NCBI GenBank assembly: GCA_018398815.1
Contig: CM031604.1
Span: 50,582,305-50,646,304 of the forward strand
Reading direction: 5' to 3'
Length of the DNA stretch: 64,000 nt
From: Conus ventricosus
Lineage: Eukaryota > Mollusca > Gastropoda > Neogastropoda > Conidae
The notes under the pieces were generated by a model. The model made no database searches, was not told the DNA's origin, and was given only the letters and a program-made list of their open reading frames with translations. The translations under genes were made by a program, and so were the position numbers. Every line of letters begins with the position of its first letter. Position 1 is the stretch's first letter. Shown piece after piece: positions 22,092-35,200 of the stretch.

Positions 22092-22158
22092 CTCCATCCC
22101 GCGCCGCAGGACGCACTGCAGGGGGACCACTCTGACCACTCAATCTTCTGTTCGTCGT
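22092..22158 (-). CDS. First half of the first TSP1 domain
   Basis: This 67 bp exon enters in phase 1 (acceptor CTTTCCCCGCCAAG) and leaves in phase 2 (ATGGAG|GTAGAA). It encodes DEQKIEWSEWSPCSASCGAG followed by Trp and a split Arg codon. The WSEWSPCSASCG core is canonical, with C1, C2, two tryptophans and the C-S-A-S-C-G O-fucose motif. The domain stops after C2 and would be half a fold unless joined to 17766-17678, whose phase matches. The next bases read a stop codon, so splicing here is required. Confidence 0.88.
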
Positions 22159-22231
22159 CTTGGCGGGGAAAGGCGGCGTAGTAGCCAAATTTGTTGGGGC
22201 TCTCTGTCAACACAGGATGACACATTATATT

Positions 22232-22272
<41 letters not shown>

Positions 22273-22290
22273 CACAATACGGCTCTCTAC

Positions 22291-22329
<39 letters not shown>

Positions 22330-22397
22330 CAGTGACGAGGGTGAGACAGTGACGAGGAGAGAGAGAGGGGGGGGGGGGGGGGAGTGGAGAGAGAGGA

Positions 22398-22450
<53 letters not shown>

Positions 22451-22803
22451 TGGAGAGAGAGAGAGAGATAACATAGCTGATTAGGTCGTTCCTTGCTCTG
22501 ACTGGAAAAAAACATGTGCCAAAAGTACGATTTTGAACTGCCTGTATGGCTGTATTAATCTTGGTTTGGCCCCCGAGGTCGGCCTGGCTATGAGCAACAA
22601 AGTGATTTGGCAGTCCCTTAAGTTTTCGGCTGGGACCTTTGGCAAAACAGAGTTAGTGAACGTATAATTATGGTAACATACAAAATATTTGTCTAAAAAA
22701 AGAAAACCGTATATCTGCAGACGAAGAATAGTTTTCATTTTGTTAAAGACCAGCATGCCACACAGAGCCCTTTCACAGGTGTTTCTATGAAGAAAAAAAC
22801 TGT

Positions 22804-22860
<57 letters not shown>

Positions 22861-22877
22861 CACACACACGCACACAC

Positions 22878-22908
<31 letters not shown>

Positions 22909-24110
22909 GCAACACTACATGGCTCTCTTACAAAATTACACACACCGAATCGCAACACAGCACCCGAAGCCTATCTACACCCTTTAAGGCAAATGATTAA
23001 ATAAAACCACGAACAAAGATTTTTTTTTTTTAAACCTGGTAGTACAAACGTTTAAATGACCACATCAGGCAGTACATACTGCAGAATGGATAGCCGGCCA
23101 GCGTTCACTCTTGATGGCGTTCACGGTCTCACTAACAAGGCTTTGGTGTAAAAGAACTCGATTGGAAATTCCTGTAAATATCACCTTTCTTACTGCCCTT
23201 CTGTACAGAGCTCGTGTCATTCTCATATCCATATCAATGTGATTGCTGAAAATATTGGAACATGTTCTCAAATCAAAGAAAACCCAAAATGCCAACCGAA
23301 GAGCAAACGAGTGGAACACGAAACAGAGGGAACACATTTTCGGCATGTGTAGGGAAACCATGAGAGTGCAGGATTTGCGTCCATTTATCGGACGTTGTCA
23401 ATAAGACTTGAACATGTCCCTGGGGCGGGGCAGTCTGTAAAACTCTGAGACACTGCCAAACAGCTGAAAATAATATGGGTCGTACAGCTTACCTCCACAT
23501 GTTCGCTACTATCCGCATTTACCCCCGTAAGGAAAGATCAGACAGAAAGCGAGTTTGAATCTTTCGTGGTGCTTCTTTCCGTCAATGAGTTATCTTTTCT
23601 TACGGGGGTAAATGTGGATATTGCCCAAATGCTGTGCACATTATCAGTCTTGGTTCGATGGTCGAACTAGAATTAGAGAGATCAGGTGGTTGAAACCCGC
23701 CTCCGGTCTCTTTGTTCCCTTTCTACCACACACACAGTCGTGCGCACGCACGCTCACTGAGACCTCGCGGATAATGCACTCATCTAGAAGACAGAGTCCA
23801 GTTTTTCCCCCCTCCCCTTTTTCATTACACTTCAATTGGTTGGTCGAGCGCTGGTACTTTGGTTAAGACGATAAACCGAATTACCGAATGCACATTGCGC
23901 ATATACAGTTACTGGAAATCCAATCTCAAATGAACGATTGACGTGCTATGAGCACTGTTGAGGGAAAAAAAAGTTTCCATTTTTCACGCGAGGCCAGCCC
24001 AAATCTCACTCAGGGATATCTTACGTAACGATGGAATTACTCGTCACACAGACACACGTCGTTTCCTTTTCTGCTACCCCCTCCCTCTCCTACGTTCTCC
24101 TTCAGCCTAC
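22159..24110. other. Intron with microsatellites and a small foldback
   Basis: (AC)n at about 22233-22266, (GA)n at 22290-22330, a G run near 22368-22381, (GT)n at 22400-22442 and (AC)n at 22804-22909. A 28 bp inverted repeat is listed separately. Confidence 0.65.
23511..23619. repeat. Small foldback: 28 bp inverted repeat, 53 bp spacer
   Basis: The arm at 23511-23538 begins ATCCGCATTTACCCCCGTAA. The arm at 23592-23619 is its reverse complement with two mismatches. It could be a tiny MITE or a hairpin-forming intronic element. Confidence 0.8.
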
Positions 24111-24354
24111 CTGTTTGGGGTTTGGGCCACTCCACCGGTTTTCTGGTCGTCGTCACCCGCAAATGGTTATCCTTGGCGGGTAAAGTCGTCGTCGTCGTCG
24201 TCGTCGTGGTCGACGTGGTTGTCTTGGGAACCGGCATGGTTTTTCGGCGCCTCTTGCTGTTTTTCTTTCGGTCCCTCTTTCTAGGCAGGGGCAGAGTGTT
24301 CGACTCCTGGCCAGGACAGGGCGTGCACACGAAGCGGTTCCGACCCACCTTTTG
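24111..24354 (-). CDS. Basic, Thr-rich mucin-like linker exon of the TSP1 gene
   Basis: The acceptor CAATTTTCAG and the donor ACAG|GTAGGC bound a 244 bp exon that enters in phase 0 and leaves in phase 1, matching the next TSP1 exon. The product starts QKVGRNRFVCTPCPGQE, then runs through strongly basic LPRKRDRKKNSKRRRKT, a Thr run (KTTTSTTTTTTTTTLPAK) and VTTTRKPVEWPKPQT. The Thr run is encoded by a CpG-rich (ACG)n microsatellite, so its length is probably variable. Poly-Thr/Pro suggests an O-glycosylated spacer, and the RKR and KRRRK clusters resemble proprotein convertase sites. Both functional points are inference. Confidence 0.8.
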
Positions 24355-24436
24355 CTGAAAATTGAAAATGGGGAAAGGTCAAAGAATGAGAGAGAGACAC
24401 AGAGACAGAGAGAGACAAAGACAACGAGAGCGAGAA

Positions 24437-24482
<46 letters not shown>

Positions 24483-25911
24483 AGACAGACAGACAATGAC
24501 AAAATGTTTAATGAGCCAGGCCGTCCGTCCATGTCAAGAATTTCAATAGTATGCACTACCGTACTGTGCGGAGTTATATGCATTGCGTTAAATTTACTAA
24601 ACCATGTGTTGCATTGAGTTGTACTGTGTGCACTGTACTGAACCGAGCTGTACTGTGATGTATTAATAGTGTAGGCAGTTTCATACTGTACTGAGTTGTA
24701 TTTCATATTGTATGCACTGTGTTGTATTGTACAGAGCTGTATTATAAGCACCGAGTTGTATTGTTTGCACAATGCTGAAGTGCACTGAATTGTATTCTCT
24801 TGTTGCATTTGTATTGTACTGCATTTATTGTATGCATTGTGTGGTGTTTGTATTGAGTTGTACTATACGCACAGTAATGAGTGTATACAAACTGTAAACA
24901 CTTTGTTGTATTGAGCGCGGCATGGAATGTACTGCATTGAGTTCTATGTACTGTGTCGTCCTGCATTTCATTGAACTATGTTGTACTGTATCGCATAGTG
25001 TACTGTCACGTATGATATCATAATGAATTGCAATGTGTCATTTTGCATTGTACTGTGCTGCGCTGAGCTGTACTGCACTGAATTTGTTGAAATGAACTGT
25101 GCAGTTTTCCACCGCAGGTTTAGTCTGTCGCATTAGATTGTGATGAACTTCTCGGTTTTGGATTGTACTGTATTGCGTTGAAATGTACACCCCATTCTAT
25201 ACAACTTCATCGTCATAATACATTTCTCTGTGTGAAATTCGTTTTCTCCACCCGGAAAGACCTCTTACCAATAGCACAACGCCACTGTTCATTCTCACTG
25301 TCTGTTCCCATATGCTTGTGGCTACCTGCAAAAGCGGAATTTTCTGAAGACTTCAGACCGGCGCGTACTACTTCACGCTAATTGCAAGCTGCGCACATGA
25401 CTTGTTGCTCGTCTCATGCGAAAGACAAGAACCCAGACCATAATCTAAGGTCTCAACGATGGAGAACAGAGTGTGGGAATGCGTTGTGTTTTTTTTTTTT
25501 TTTTTTTTTGCGGCACAGTACTGTATTGCATAACGCTGTACTGTGTTGTGTTATACTACGTTGTTGTTTTCTTTTTTTTTTTTGTGCTTGTGTCTTTTGT
25601 CCCTCTTCGTCGTCTTCTTGTTAGAAACACATTTCTAAGCGCAACAGCCAGGCAACACACATCCAATTCCGAGACAGCGCGTTCTCACTGCCTAGTGTCA
25701 TAAATTCTCCCTCCCCCAACACTCCTTCCCCACACACACCACTACCGTTTACCAATTAAAAAAAAGTTATAAAAGGACTCGGTTCACACAGCATTTACAA
25801 GGGGAGATCTCTTCTGCTGCCGCCAGAGGCTCTTTAACGTGTGAAAAGTGCTTCCTGTACACGGGACCCTAAAACCAGCATCCTCCCCTGGTATAAAGTA
25901 AGGACAGATGT
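24355..25911. other. Low-complexity DNA: (GA)n, degenerate TGTACTG-rich block, T tracts
   Basis: (GA)n lies at about 24427-24479. From about 24540 to 25190 the sequence is a degenerate series of phrases such as TGTACTGAGTTGTATT and GCACTGTGTTGTATTGTA, an old decayed tandem repeat. T homopolymers sit at about 25490-25510 and 25571-25582. No gene is supported. Confidence 0.7.
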
Positions 25912-26007
25912 AGGGGATAAAAAAAGGTGAAACAATAAGGAGACTGAGGGAAAATATGAGGAGGAGGGGAAGAAGAACAGGAAAGCCCGTGAGTGGCCAA
26001 AACGAGA

Positions 26008-26750
26008 GACTGTGGATCTTGTCGCTGACACTGCGAGCTCGTTGCGCACCAGAATCGGCAGTGGACGTACAGTTCAATCCTGGGTCGGACCCATCTGCCG
26101 CCGACCATGACAGGATCGAACCTTATTTGGGGCCTTCTCGTTTCCTGCAAGGGCGCCACGACCACCACAACCACTGAAACTGCAATGAAAACTAGGGGCG
26201 CGTCAAACGGCCGTGGGTTGGTTGGGGCTCTTTTCTGTGTGGTTCTTTGGGGCATTCCTTGGACCCTCCTCTTTTCCTTCCAAAAGTTCGAAACGTTAAG
26301 GGTTTTCTCAGCTTTTAGATGAGGCCGTCTGGTGGTCACGTGAAAAGGGAAACTTTTGAAAAAAAAGAAAAGAAAGAAAAGACTGTGGATCTTGTCGCTG
26401 ACACTGCGAGCTCGTTGCGCACCAGAATCGGCAGTGGACGTACAGTTCAATCCTGGGTCGGACCCATCTGCCGCCGACCAAGACAGGATCGAACCTTATT
26501 TGGGGCCTTCTCGTTTCCTGCAAGGGCGCCACGACCACCACAACCACTGAAACTGCAATGAAAACTAGGGGCGCGTCAAACGGCCGTGGGTTGGTTGGGG
26601 CTCTTTTCTGTGTGGTTCTTTGGGGCATTCCTTGGACCCTCCCTCTTTTCCTTCCAAAAGTTCGAAACGTTAAGGTTTTCTCAGCTTTTAGATGAGGCCG
26701 TCTGGTGGTCACGTGAAAAGGGAAACTTTTGAAAAAAAAAAAAGAAAGAA
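26008..26750. repeat. Tandem pair of a 373 bp unit (copy 1)
   Basis: The unit starting GACTGTGGATCTTGTCGCTG occurs at 26008 and again at 26381, almost unchanged, and each copy ends in an A/GAAA-rich tail. On the minus strand it contains GGTTCGATCCTG, which resembles a pol III B box. An RNA pol III-derived SINE inserted next to a copy of itself is possible, but no convincing A box was found. Confidence 0.85.
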
Positions 26751-29885
<3,135 letters not shown>

Positions 29886-30570
29886 CATATCGATAGTTAT
29901 GCAAACGTATTCCCAAAGGTTATTTCAACTTTCAAAATTAAGAATTTCCTCGATGTTACAGCTCGAAAGAAATTCTTTCATGCATTTATTTCATCATCTA
30001 TCGATTATGCGTCAACTCTCTATGATCAATGCAGTGTAAACACATTAAGATATCTAAACAGGATTTATAAGCGCTCTCTGAAGTTAGTACTTTTAAAAAC
30101 TACCAGTTTGACCACTGAAGACTACTTAGCGCTCGAGATCCTTCCATTATCGTATAAACTACAGGTTAACAAAGCCGTTGTAATGTATCGAATAATGAAC
30201 GGATTTGCTCCTTGTACACTAACCACACGATTTCCGCGAAATCAATCAAGATACACGAATAATATTGTAATGAGAAAACCCAGAATTGATCTTTTTTAAA
30301 ACAAGTCTCGCCTATTCAGGAGGGGCCCTTTGGAACTCCTTACCAAATTACGTGAAAGATAAAGAAAGCATTAGCTCGTTTAAATCAGCTTACAAAGCAT
30401 TTCTCTTTCAGGCGCTAAAAACTTTTTAAAAAGTACACTACATATTTTAGACATGATATTTCTCTTCATGCCATATAATGCGAAAGAAAGAATATAACAG
30501 ACATTGTGACCATTGTTATGTTTAAACAGTACTGTACAGATTGCTGATGTTGTCATTAGATCAATTCCTT

Positions 30571-30635
<65 letters not shown>

Positions 30636-30895
30636 TGAGCGCGCGCACGCGCATATGGATGCTTGCATGATTTTGTCGTTTGCTTTTGTAGTATTAGTCT
30701 GTTACTTCTTACAGTTTGCAAGTTGACTTAGTGTATTCATTTTTTCCTCTTTGTTGCCATATTGACTTGTGTGTTGTCCATGTGCTTTTTTTTTCCCCCC
30801 CAGAGCTGGGTGAAAAAAAGCATGCGCAATTTGCTTATCTCATTACCCTGGTAAAATAAAATTTCGTTCGTTCGTTCGTTCGTTCGTTCGTTCGC
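29886..30895 (+). pseudogene. 5'-truncated LINE, RT C-terminus with (TTCG)n tail (copy 1)
   Basis: The frame to about 30299 contains FLDVTARKKFFHAFISSSID and LNRIYKRSLKLVLLK, the 'thumb' and C-terminal region found after the reverse transcriptase of Jockey-like LINEs (pattern 'S.idY....W......l..l...qkra.r.i'). One frameshift later, AYSGGALWNSLPNYVK follows, the usual 'YSG..lWNsLP' end. The 3' UTR ends with AAAATAAAATTTCG and repeated TTCG, a typical self-primed LINE tail. The 5' end is cut at a (CT)n tract. Catalytic RT motifs are absent, so it is dead. Confidence 0.8.
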
Positions 30896-30898
30896 TCT

Positions 30899-30965
<67 letters not shown>

Positions 30966-32001
30966 TCACTCAAAATTTGTTCTGTGGAACAGAAAGGACA
31001 TCACGGAAAAATCATTTATAGTTTAAGAGTAAGTTATGATTCTTTATTTCAAACAAAAAAAAAAAGAATTCGACATGAAATAGTACATGGTTTTAAAGAA
31101 CCTTTCCTCATTAAAGACCCGCTGTGTAAGCACAGAATAAAATCAAGTACTGAATCTACATCTAGTTTTGAAAAGAAAAAAATCAGTAAACCAACACCCA
31201 GCAAGCACAGTTGTGAAAACTGGCCTGGAATAACAGATAAACAAAGAAACAATAAGGCCAAAGTGTGACACTAAAAGGAATATCATTTGTAATAATCAAA
31301 CACTCGATCGAAACCACCACGGAAATCAACAAATCATTTGACACTAACATGAGCATCATCAACACAGCGTACGCACGTGGTGTCGCTACAAGGAAGTGCC
31401 ATCGCTGACGGGTACAAAACATTTAGGTGGACAAATCTGACCTCTAGTTTACCAGAAATAAACGTACAACTGATTTCCACCTCTTTAATTACTTGAAAAT
31501 TGATGCTGACACCACACACAGCGATAAAACACATAAAAAAAACCATAAAAGTTCAGTGGATACTTCCGAAACGAAATGAGCCCTCCTGAGATATACCGCC
31601 AGAACCCGTCGGGTGGGTTTTATCCGAATCCCAGGCCCTGAAGATGATGACGACTTTGAGAATTGCCACAGCAGTGCGACTCCAATAGTTGAAGGAAAAC
31701 AGAATTCTACTGCGAGTTTTTAGACATGTACTTTATGCTTCCCTTTTACACGTGTACTGAATTACCGGACAAGTTATGAACGGCAATGGATATACTTGAA
31801 GTGTACGCAGAAGTGCTGAGTTCGATAGGAATACCCCAAACTTGTACTGAAACGTACAGTGTAAATTACGGTGCATTGGTAAATAATAAAATACAAGATG
31901 GAAATGGAATGGGGGTGAGGGGGATAAAGCATGCTGAAAAGTCCACTGTTGGTGGTAAACTGCACCTTTTCCATTTGTATATGGTAACACTTGCGCTGCC
32001 C

Positions 32002-32094
<93 letters not shown>

Positions 32095-32137
32095 TCACTC
32101 ATACGCACACATACCAAAACACACACACTCTCTCTCT

Positions 32138-32185
<48 letters not shown>

Positions 32186-32243
32186 GGTGTGCACGCACTC
32201 TTACGCACATATACACAAAGCCTCCTCGCGCTACGTCTCTCTC

Positions 32244-32330
<87 letters not shown>

Positions 32331-32361
32331 GAGTGTACGCACTCATACACAAACACTCGTG

Positions 32362-32392
<31 letters not shown>

Positions 32393-32410
32393 CTCCCCCC
32401 TCCTCCCGTC

Positions 32411-32469
<59 letters not shown>

Positions 32470-33020
32470 TGATACACAAACCAACCCCGACCATTATAGC
32501 AACTCCCCTTCTCTTCCCCCACATCTCCTTCCCCACCTCTTCCTGCAGTCTGACGTGTTTCCGATAAGCGCAGGTCAGGCAGTGCCGTCCATCATGCCAG
32601 AGACCTCGCACCTCATTATTCCCCGCGCGTCCCTTCCGCCCCCGTCTGTAGTCACCCGCATCACACACCCTGATTGGAGGGCGGGGTGAGGGGCGAGGGG
32701 CGAGGCTGGGGCTTGGGGAAACTGCAAGACGGTCAAGGAAGTATGGTTCCTTATTAGACTCAAAAGCCCGTCATAGCGTTTTCTTCCAGAAAAAGTCATT
32801 TGCCTTTACAAAAATGCGAACACGACTCTCTTCGAGTGAAAACGATGATTATCCCTAGATTGTTGCTTCATGATGACAAGTTTTCGCGGTTTTCAGTCTA
32901 ATTCGGCGGTGTGCGGTGACTCGTGACCACCGTGAAAACAATGATGACTCAGGCTTTCTGCCAAAGGAGAGCGCATACCTTCGCCAAAGAAGATCTCTCA
33001 CCCTGCCTCTGATCCGGTTT
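30896..33020. other. Non-coding part of copy 1: (CT)n and (AC)n blocks
   Basis: A (CT)n tract at 30894-30962 directly follows the LINE tail. A kilobase without recognised features follows, then repeated (CT)n and (AC)n blocks at about 32005-32465. No gene is supported. Confidence 0.6.
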
Positions 33021-33021
33021 T

Positions 33022-33757
33022 GACCTAAAGATCCGCATCATGATCCCAAAACCTAAGATCCGCATCATGATCCAAAACCTAAGATCCGCATCATGATCCA
33101 CAAACCTAAGATCCGCATCATGATCCACAAACCTAAGATCCGCATCATGATCCTCATACCTAAGATCCGCATCATGATCCACAAACCTAAGATCCGCATC
33201 ATGATCCACAAACCTAAGATCCGCATCATGATCCACAAACCTAAGATCCGCCTCATGATCCACAAACCTAAGATCCGCATCATGATCCACAAACCTAAGA
33301 TCCGCATCATGGTCCACAAACCTAAGATCCGCCTCATGATCCACAAACCTAAGATCCGCCTCATGATCCACAAACCTAAGATCCGCATCATGATCCACAA
33401 ACCTAAGATCCGCATCATGATCCTCAAACCTAAGATCCGCATCATGATCCACAAACCTAAGATCCGCATCATGATCCTCAAACCTAAGATCCGCATCATG
33501 ATCCACAAACTTAAGATCCGCATCATGATCCTCAAACCTAAGATCCGCATCATGATCCACAAACCTAAGATCCGCCTCATGATCCACAAACCTAAGATCC
33601 GCCTCATGATCCACAAACCCAAGATCCGCCTCATGATCCACAAACCCAAGATCCGCATCATGATCCACAAACCTAAGATCCGCATCATGATCCACAAACC
33701 CAAGATTGGCATCATGATCCACAAACCCAAGATTGGCATCATGATCCAATCAGTTTG
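33022..33757. repeat. 27 bp minisatellite, about 27 copies (copy 1)
   Basis: The unit contains CCTAAGATCCGCATCATGAT followed by CCACAAA. Variants swap CATC for CCTC and CAC for CTC. As 27 is a multiple of three, it is open on both strands: minus frames read DHDADLRFV or WIMMRILGL and a plus frame reads MIHKPKIRI. No start context, splice site or flanking domain supports translation. Confidence 0.95.
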
Positions 33758-34715
33758 CCCTTGGTCCACACCCCGTCTGCCCAGCAAGATTCGTTGACAC
33801 CAGTTCAGTACTGTGTGTGTTATCTTCCTGATCATATCCTGGATCCGCTCGCTGATCCAGACCGGCACCAACATTGAACGGATCCTTCCTTCAACCGCAT
33901 TTCATCTTTCCACCAACTGTTGTTTAATTCGCTTGGGCAGTTGTTGATTCACCTGGCTGACAGATCAACACACAGATGCGACTGCCGGACAATGTAGTGT
34001 CCATGGCGGGAGGTACCTAGAAGGGCTCCAAGAGGAACGCAGATTTCCGCCGCAACTGAACGGATCCTGTCACAGCCTTTGGATCAGCATCCGCATCAAA
34101 ATTGTGATGACTTGCTTTACATTCCGTCTTTACAATGAATTCGGTTAAAAATCGGTTTCATATGTTGTAGAATTTTAAAGACTTGGATTAGATTCCGTCT
34201 TTACAACCGAATTTGGTTAAAATCGGTTTCACAGGTTGTAAAATATTTTAAAGACTTTGAGATTAGATTCCGTCTTCACGTAGGTTTTTCCCCCCTTCTT
34301 TTTAATGTTTGTATCTATTTATATATTTTAGTTATTTGTTTTTTTATTTATTGATTCATTTATCCATTTATTTTTTGTAAAATTGCTGACAGATATAAAG
34401 AGAAACCGGCAATCGTTTATCCATTTATTTTTTGTAATATTGCTGACAGATATAAAAGAGAAACCCACAAACCAAGAGAGGCGGATGACATTATAGCATC
34501 CTTGGTGAAGGTGACCGCTGGGACTGGTAACGTTGCGCCGACTGTAGGAGTCATTTAAACAGGCTCTTCTGCACAGACGCAGAATACCGTACACAGTTAA
34601 AAAAAAAAATTTTAAAAATCCGTGATTTACCGTCTTCACGGCTAACGGCACAATAACATTGCTTTCTCTCTTTTGCTTCATTATCCGATACAGCATTAAA
34701 AAGGAGGGAGGGAGG

Positions 34716-34744
<29 letters not shown>
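33758..34744. other. Non-coding flank of the minisatellite (copy 1)
   Basis: Contains three related phrases around TTAGATTCCGTCTTTACA and AAAATCGGTTTCA between about 34110 and 34285, a weak tandem repeat, then AT-rich DNA and a (GA)n tract ending at the LINE tail. Confidence 0.5.
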
Positions 34745-34745
<1 letters not shown>

Positions 34746-34747
<2 letters not shown>

Positions 34748-35014
34748 CAAGACAAGACAAGACAAGACAAGACAAGACAAAATTCTTTATTTACGAGGAT
34801 AATAGATAAGCACTGATGTGCTTTTTTTACATCCAGTCCTCGCCCTGTGTAGGGTCAACAATATAAAATAAAAGGCAACAAAGGAAGCATTGGGGGGAAG
34901 AAATTTAAAGCACAATGGAGGTGGGAAATGCATAATGATAGCCGGCTAGCCCAGTCGCCACGGGTAGGAAGGGATATCATATGGATAAAAAAATCAAGTC
35001 ATTCCAGCAGAACC

Positions 35015-35065
<51 letters not shown>

Positions 35066-35141
35066 TCACATAAGGACACAAGCATTTCGACAGAATGACA
35101 AGAGGGCAGGAGGTTGTAGGAAACACACGCACACACACACA

Positions 35142-35200
<59 letters not shown>

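Larger units (their letters stand above)
3595..24354 (-). other. Gene model: multi-exon TSP1-repeat extracellular protein
   Basis: Eight minus-strand exons join in one consistent frame: 24354-24111, 22158-22092, 17766-17678, 15701-15531, 15188-15018, 13814-13641, 6950-6775 and 3726-3595. Junctions are phase 1 throughout except 22092/17766, which is phase 2 on both sides. The joined product is a basic, Thr-rich linker followed by six TSP1 domains. TSP1 arrays occur in secreted matrix, guidance and defence proteins, and the phase-1 modular exon layout is typical of them. The exact orthologue cannot be named from these exons. No signal peptide exon is in view. The penultimate exon is one base short, so the model as sequenced would be frameshifted before its last domain. 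Confidence 0.8.

Noticed and set aside
32949..33874. Long ORFs on both strands reading DHDADLRFV, WIMMRILGL or MIHKPKIRI repeats
   Set aside because: A 27 bp unit keeps several frames open by arithmetic. No splice sites, start context or domain support translation, and the other copy is broken.
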